A stretch of DNA of 21,417 nucleotides from an uncultured Candidatus Nitrosopelagicus sp. (GTDB lineage: Archaea > Thermoproteota > Nitrososphaeria > Nitrososphaerales > Nitrosopumilaceae). The stretch covers positions 1 to 21,417 of the forward strand of contig CALBOT010000126.1 in assembly GCA_937896695.1 (NCBI GenBank). The letters are read 5' to 3'. The notes under the pieces are model-generated. The model saw nothing but the letters and a program-made list of their open reading frames with translations, was not told the origin of the DNA and did not search any database. The translations under genes and the position numbers were made by a program. Numbering within the stretch: the first letter of the stretch is position 1; every line of letters begins with the position of its first letter. Shown one piece after another: positions 21,286 to 21,417 of this stretch.

Positions 21286-21417
21286 TCAGTGGTTAGCAAG
21301 TGCGGCAAGTATAGCTGCTTTCAGTCCAGCCAAGTCTGTGCTGCTGTCAGACACTGCTGCCTTGATGGCTGTTAGTGCAGTGTCTGCTTTCTGTAGCTTG
21401 TCCTTGACATCCAGTGT
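21286..21417 (-). CDS. C-terminal fragment of an Ala-rich protein (5' end beyond window)
   Basis: The minus strand is open from base 21417 to TGA 21286-21288, encoding 43 residues: TLDVKDKLQKADTALTAIKA followed by AVSDSSTDLAGLKAAILAAL and ANH. Spacing of Ala and Leu every three to four residues predicts a coiled-coil or helical bundle. By my count 67 of 132 bases are G or C (about 51%), far above the roughly one-third seen in neighbours, and Leu is coded by CTG/CTA/CTT rather than TTA. Family is unknown. An extracellular or structural coiled-coil protein is possible, but only the tail is visible. The LarA-like gene follows 25 bases later on the same strand. Confidence 0.65.
   Translation of the reverse strand, partial: TLDVKDKLQKADTALTAIKAAVSDSSTDLAGLKAAILAALANH

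Noticed and set aside
1..21417. Mobile elements, CRISPR arrays, toxin-antitoxin or defence genes
   Set aside because: No transposase or integrase motifs, no regularly spaced repeats, and no terminal inverted repeats with target duplications were seen on either strand.

Overview
The window looks like ordinary chromosomal housekeeping DNA from a marine ammonia-oxidising archaeon of the Nitrosopumilus type (Thaumarchaeota/Nitrososphaerota). The signs are an AT-rich genome; archaeal protein sets (L1, stalk P0/P1, eL30, archaeal NusA, ABCE1, archaeal AlaRS and LeuRS, DtdA); a lone 5S rRNA gene with no 16S/23S beside it; and many TATA-like boxes about 25 bp before start codons, implying leaderless transcripts. 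The genus is inferred from recalled gene arrangement and composition, not from a search. No ammonia-oxidation genes, mobile elements, CRISPR arrays or defence genes were seen. No gene-free stretch exceeds 300 bases.

Layout. 1-720 (-) is a C-terminally cut D-aminoacyl-tRNA deacylase. 778-4061 (+) holds secE, nusG, rpl11, rpl1 and rpl10, interrupted by an inverted Lrp/AsnC regulator between rpl11 and rpl1. 4063-5621 (-) holds a TRIC/UPF0126 membrane protein, the stalk protein P1 (rpl12) and an unrecognised 171-aa protein. 5697-11270 (+) holds alaS and leuS. 11313-13380 holds a geranylgeranyl-reductase-family flavoprotein, a YkgJ-type Cys-cluster protein (-) and a small winged-helix-like protein. 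13427-13498 is tRNA-Gln(CUG). 13558-15484 (-) holds rpl30e, nusA, rps12 and rps7, preceded by a 42-aa C2H2 zinc-finger ORF and the 5S rRNA gene. 15934-18554 (+) holds abce1 and a Trm5/Taw2-like methyltransferase. 18551-19291 (-) holds a two-TM small protein and a GNAT acetyltransferase. 19341-20453 (+) is a site-2-type protease. 20439-21260 (-) is a protein resembling only the C-terminal half of LarA. 21286-21417 (-) is the tail of an Ala-rich protein of much higher GC.

Most genes serve one job: ribosomal proteins and 5S rRNA, transcription factors (NusG, NusA), tRNA and its charging, proofreading and modification (alaS, leuS, dtdA, Trm5-like), ribosome recycling (ABCE1) and protein export (SecE). 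The gene packing is very tight. Convergent pairs interlock at their stop codons, and divergent pairs share very short promoter regions.

I found no convincing undescribed multi-gene system. The items most worth a second look are the split stalk operon with a P0 lacking the acidic tail, a perfect 12-bp inverted repeat between lrp and rpl1, the tiny zinc-finger gene, the C33 tRNA-Gln, the altered NLP motif in the Trm5-like protein, the LarA-C-only protein, and the composition jump at the right edge.
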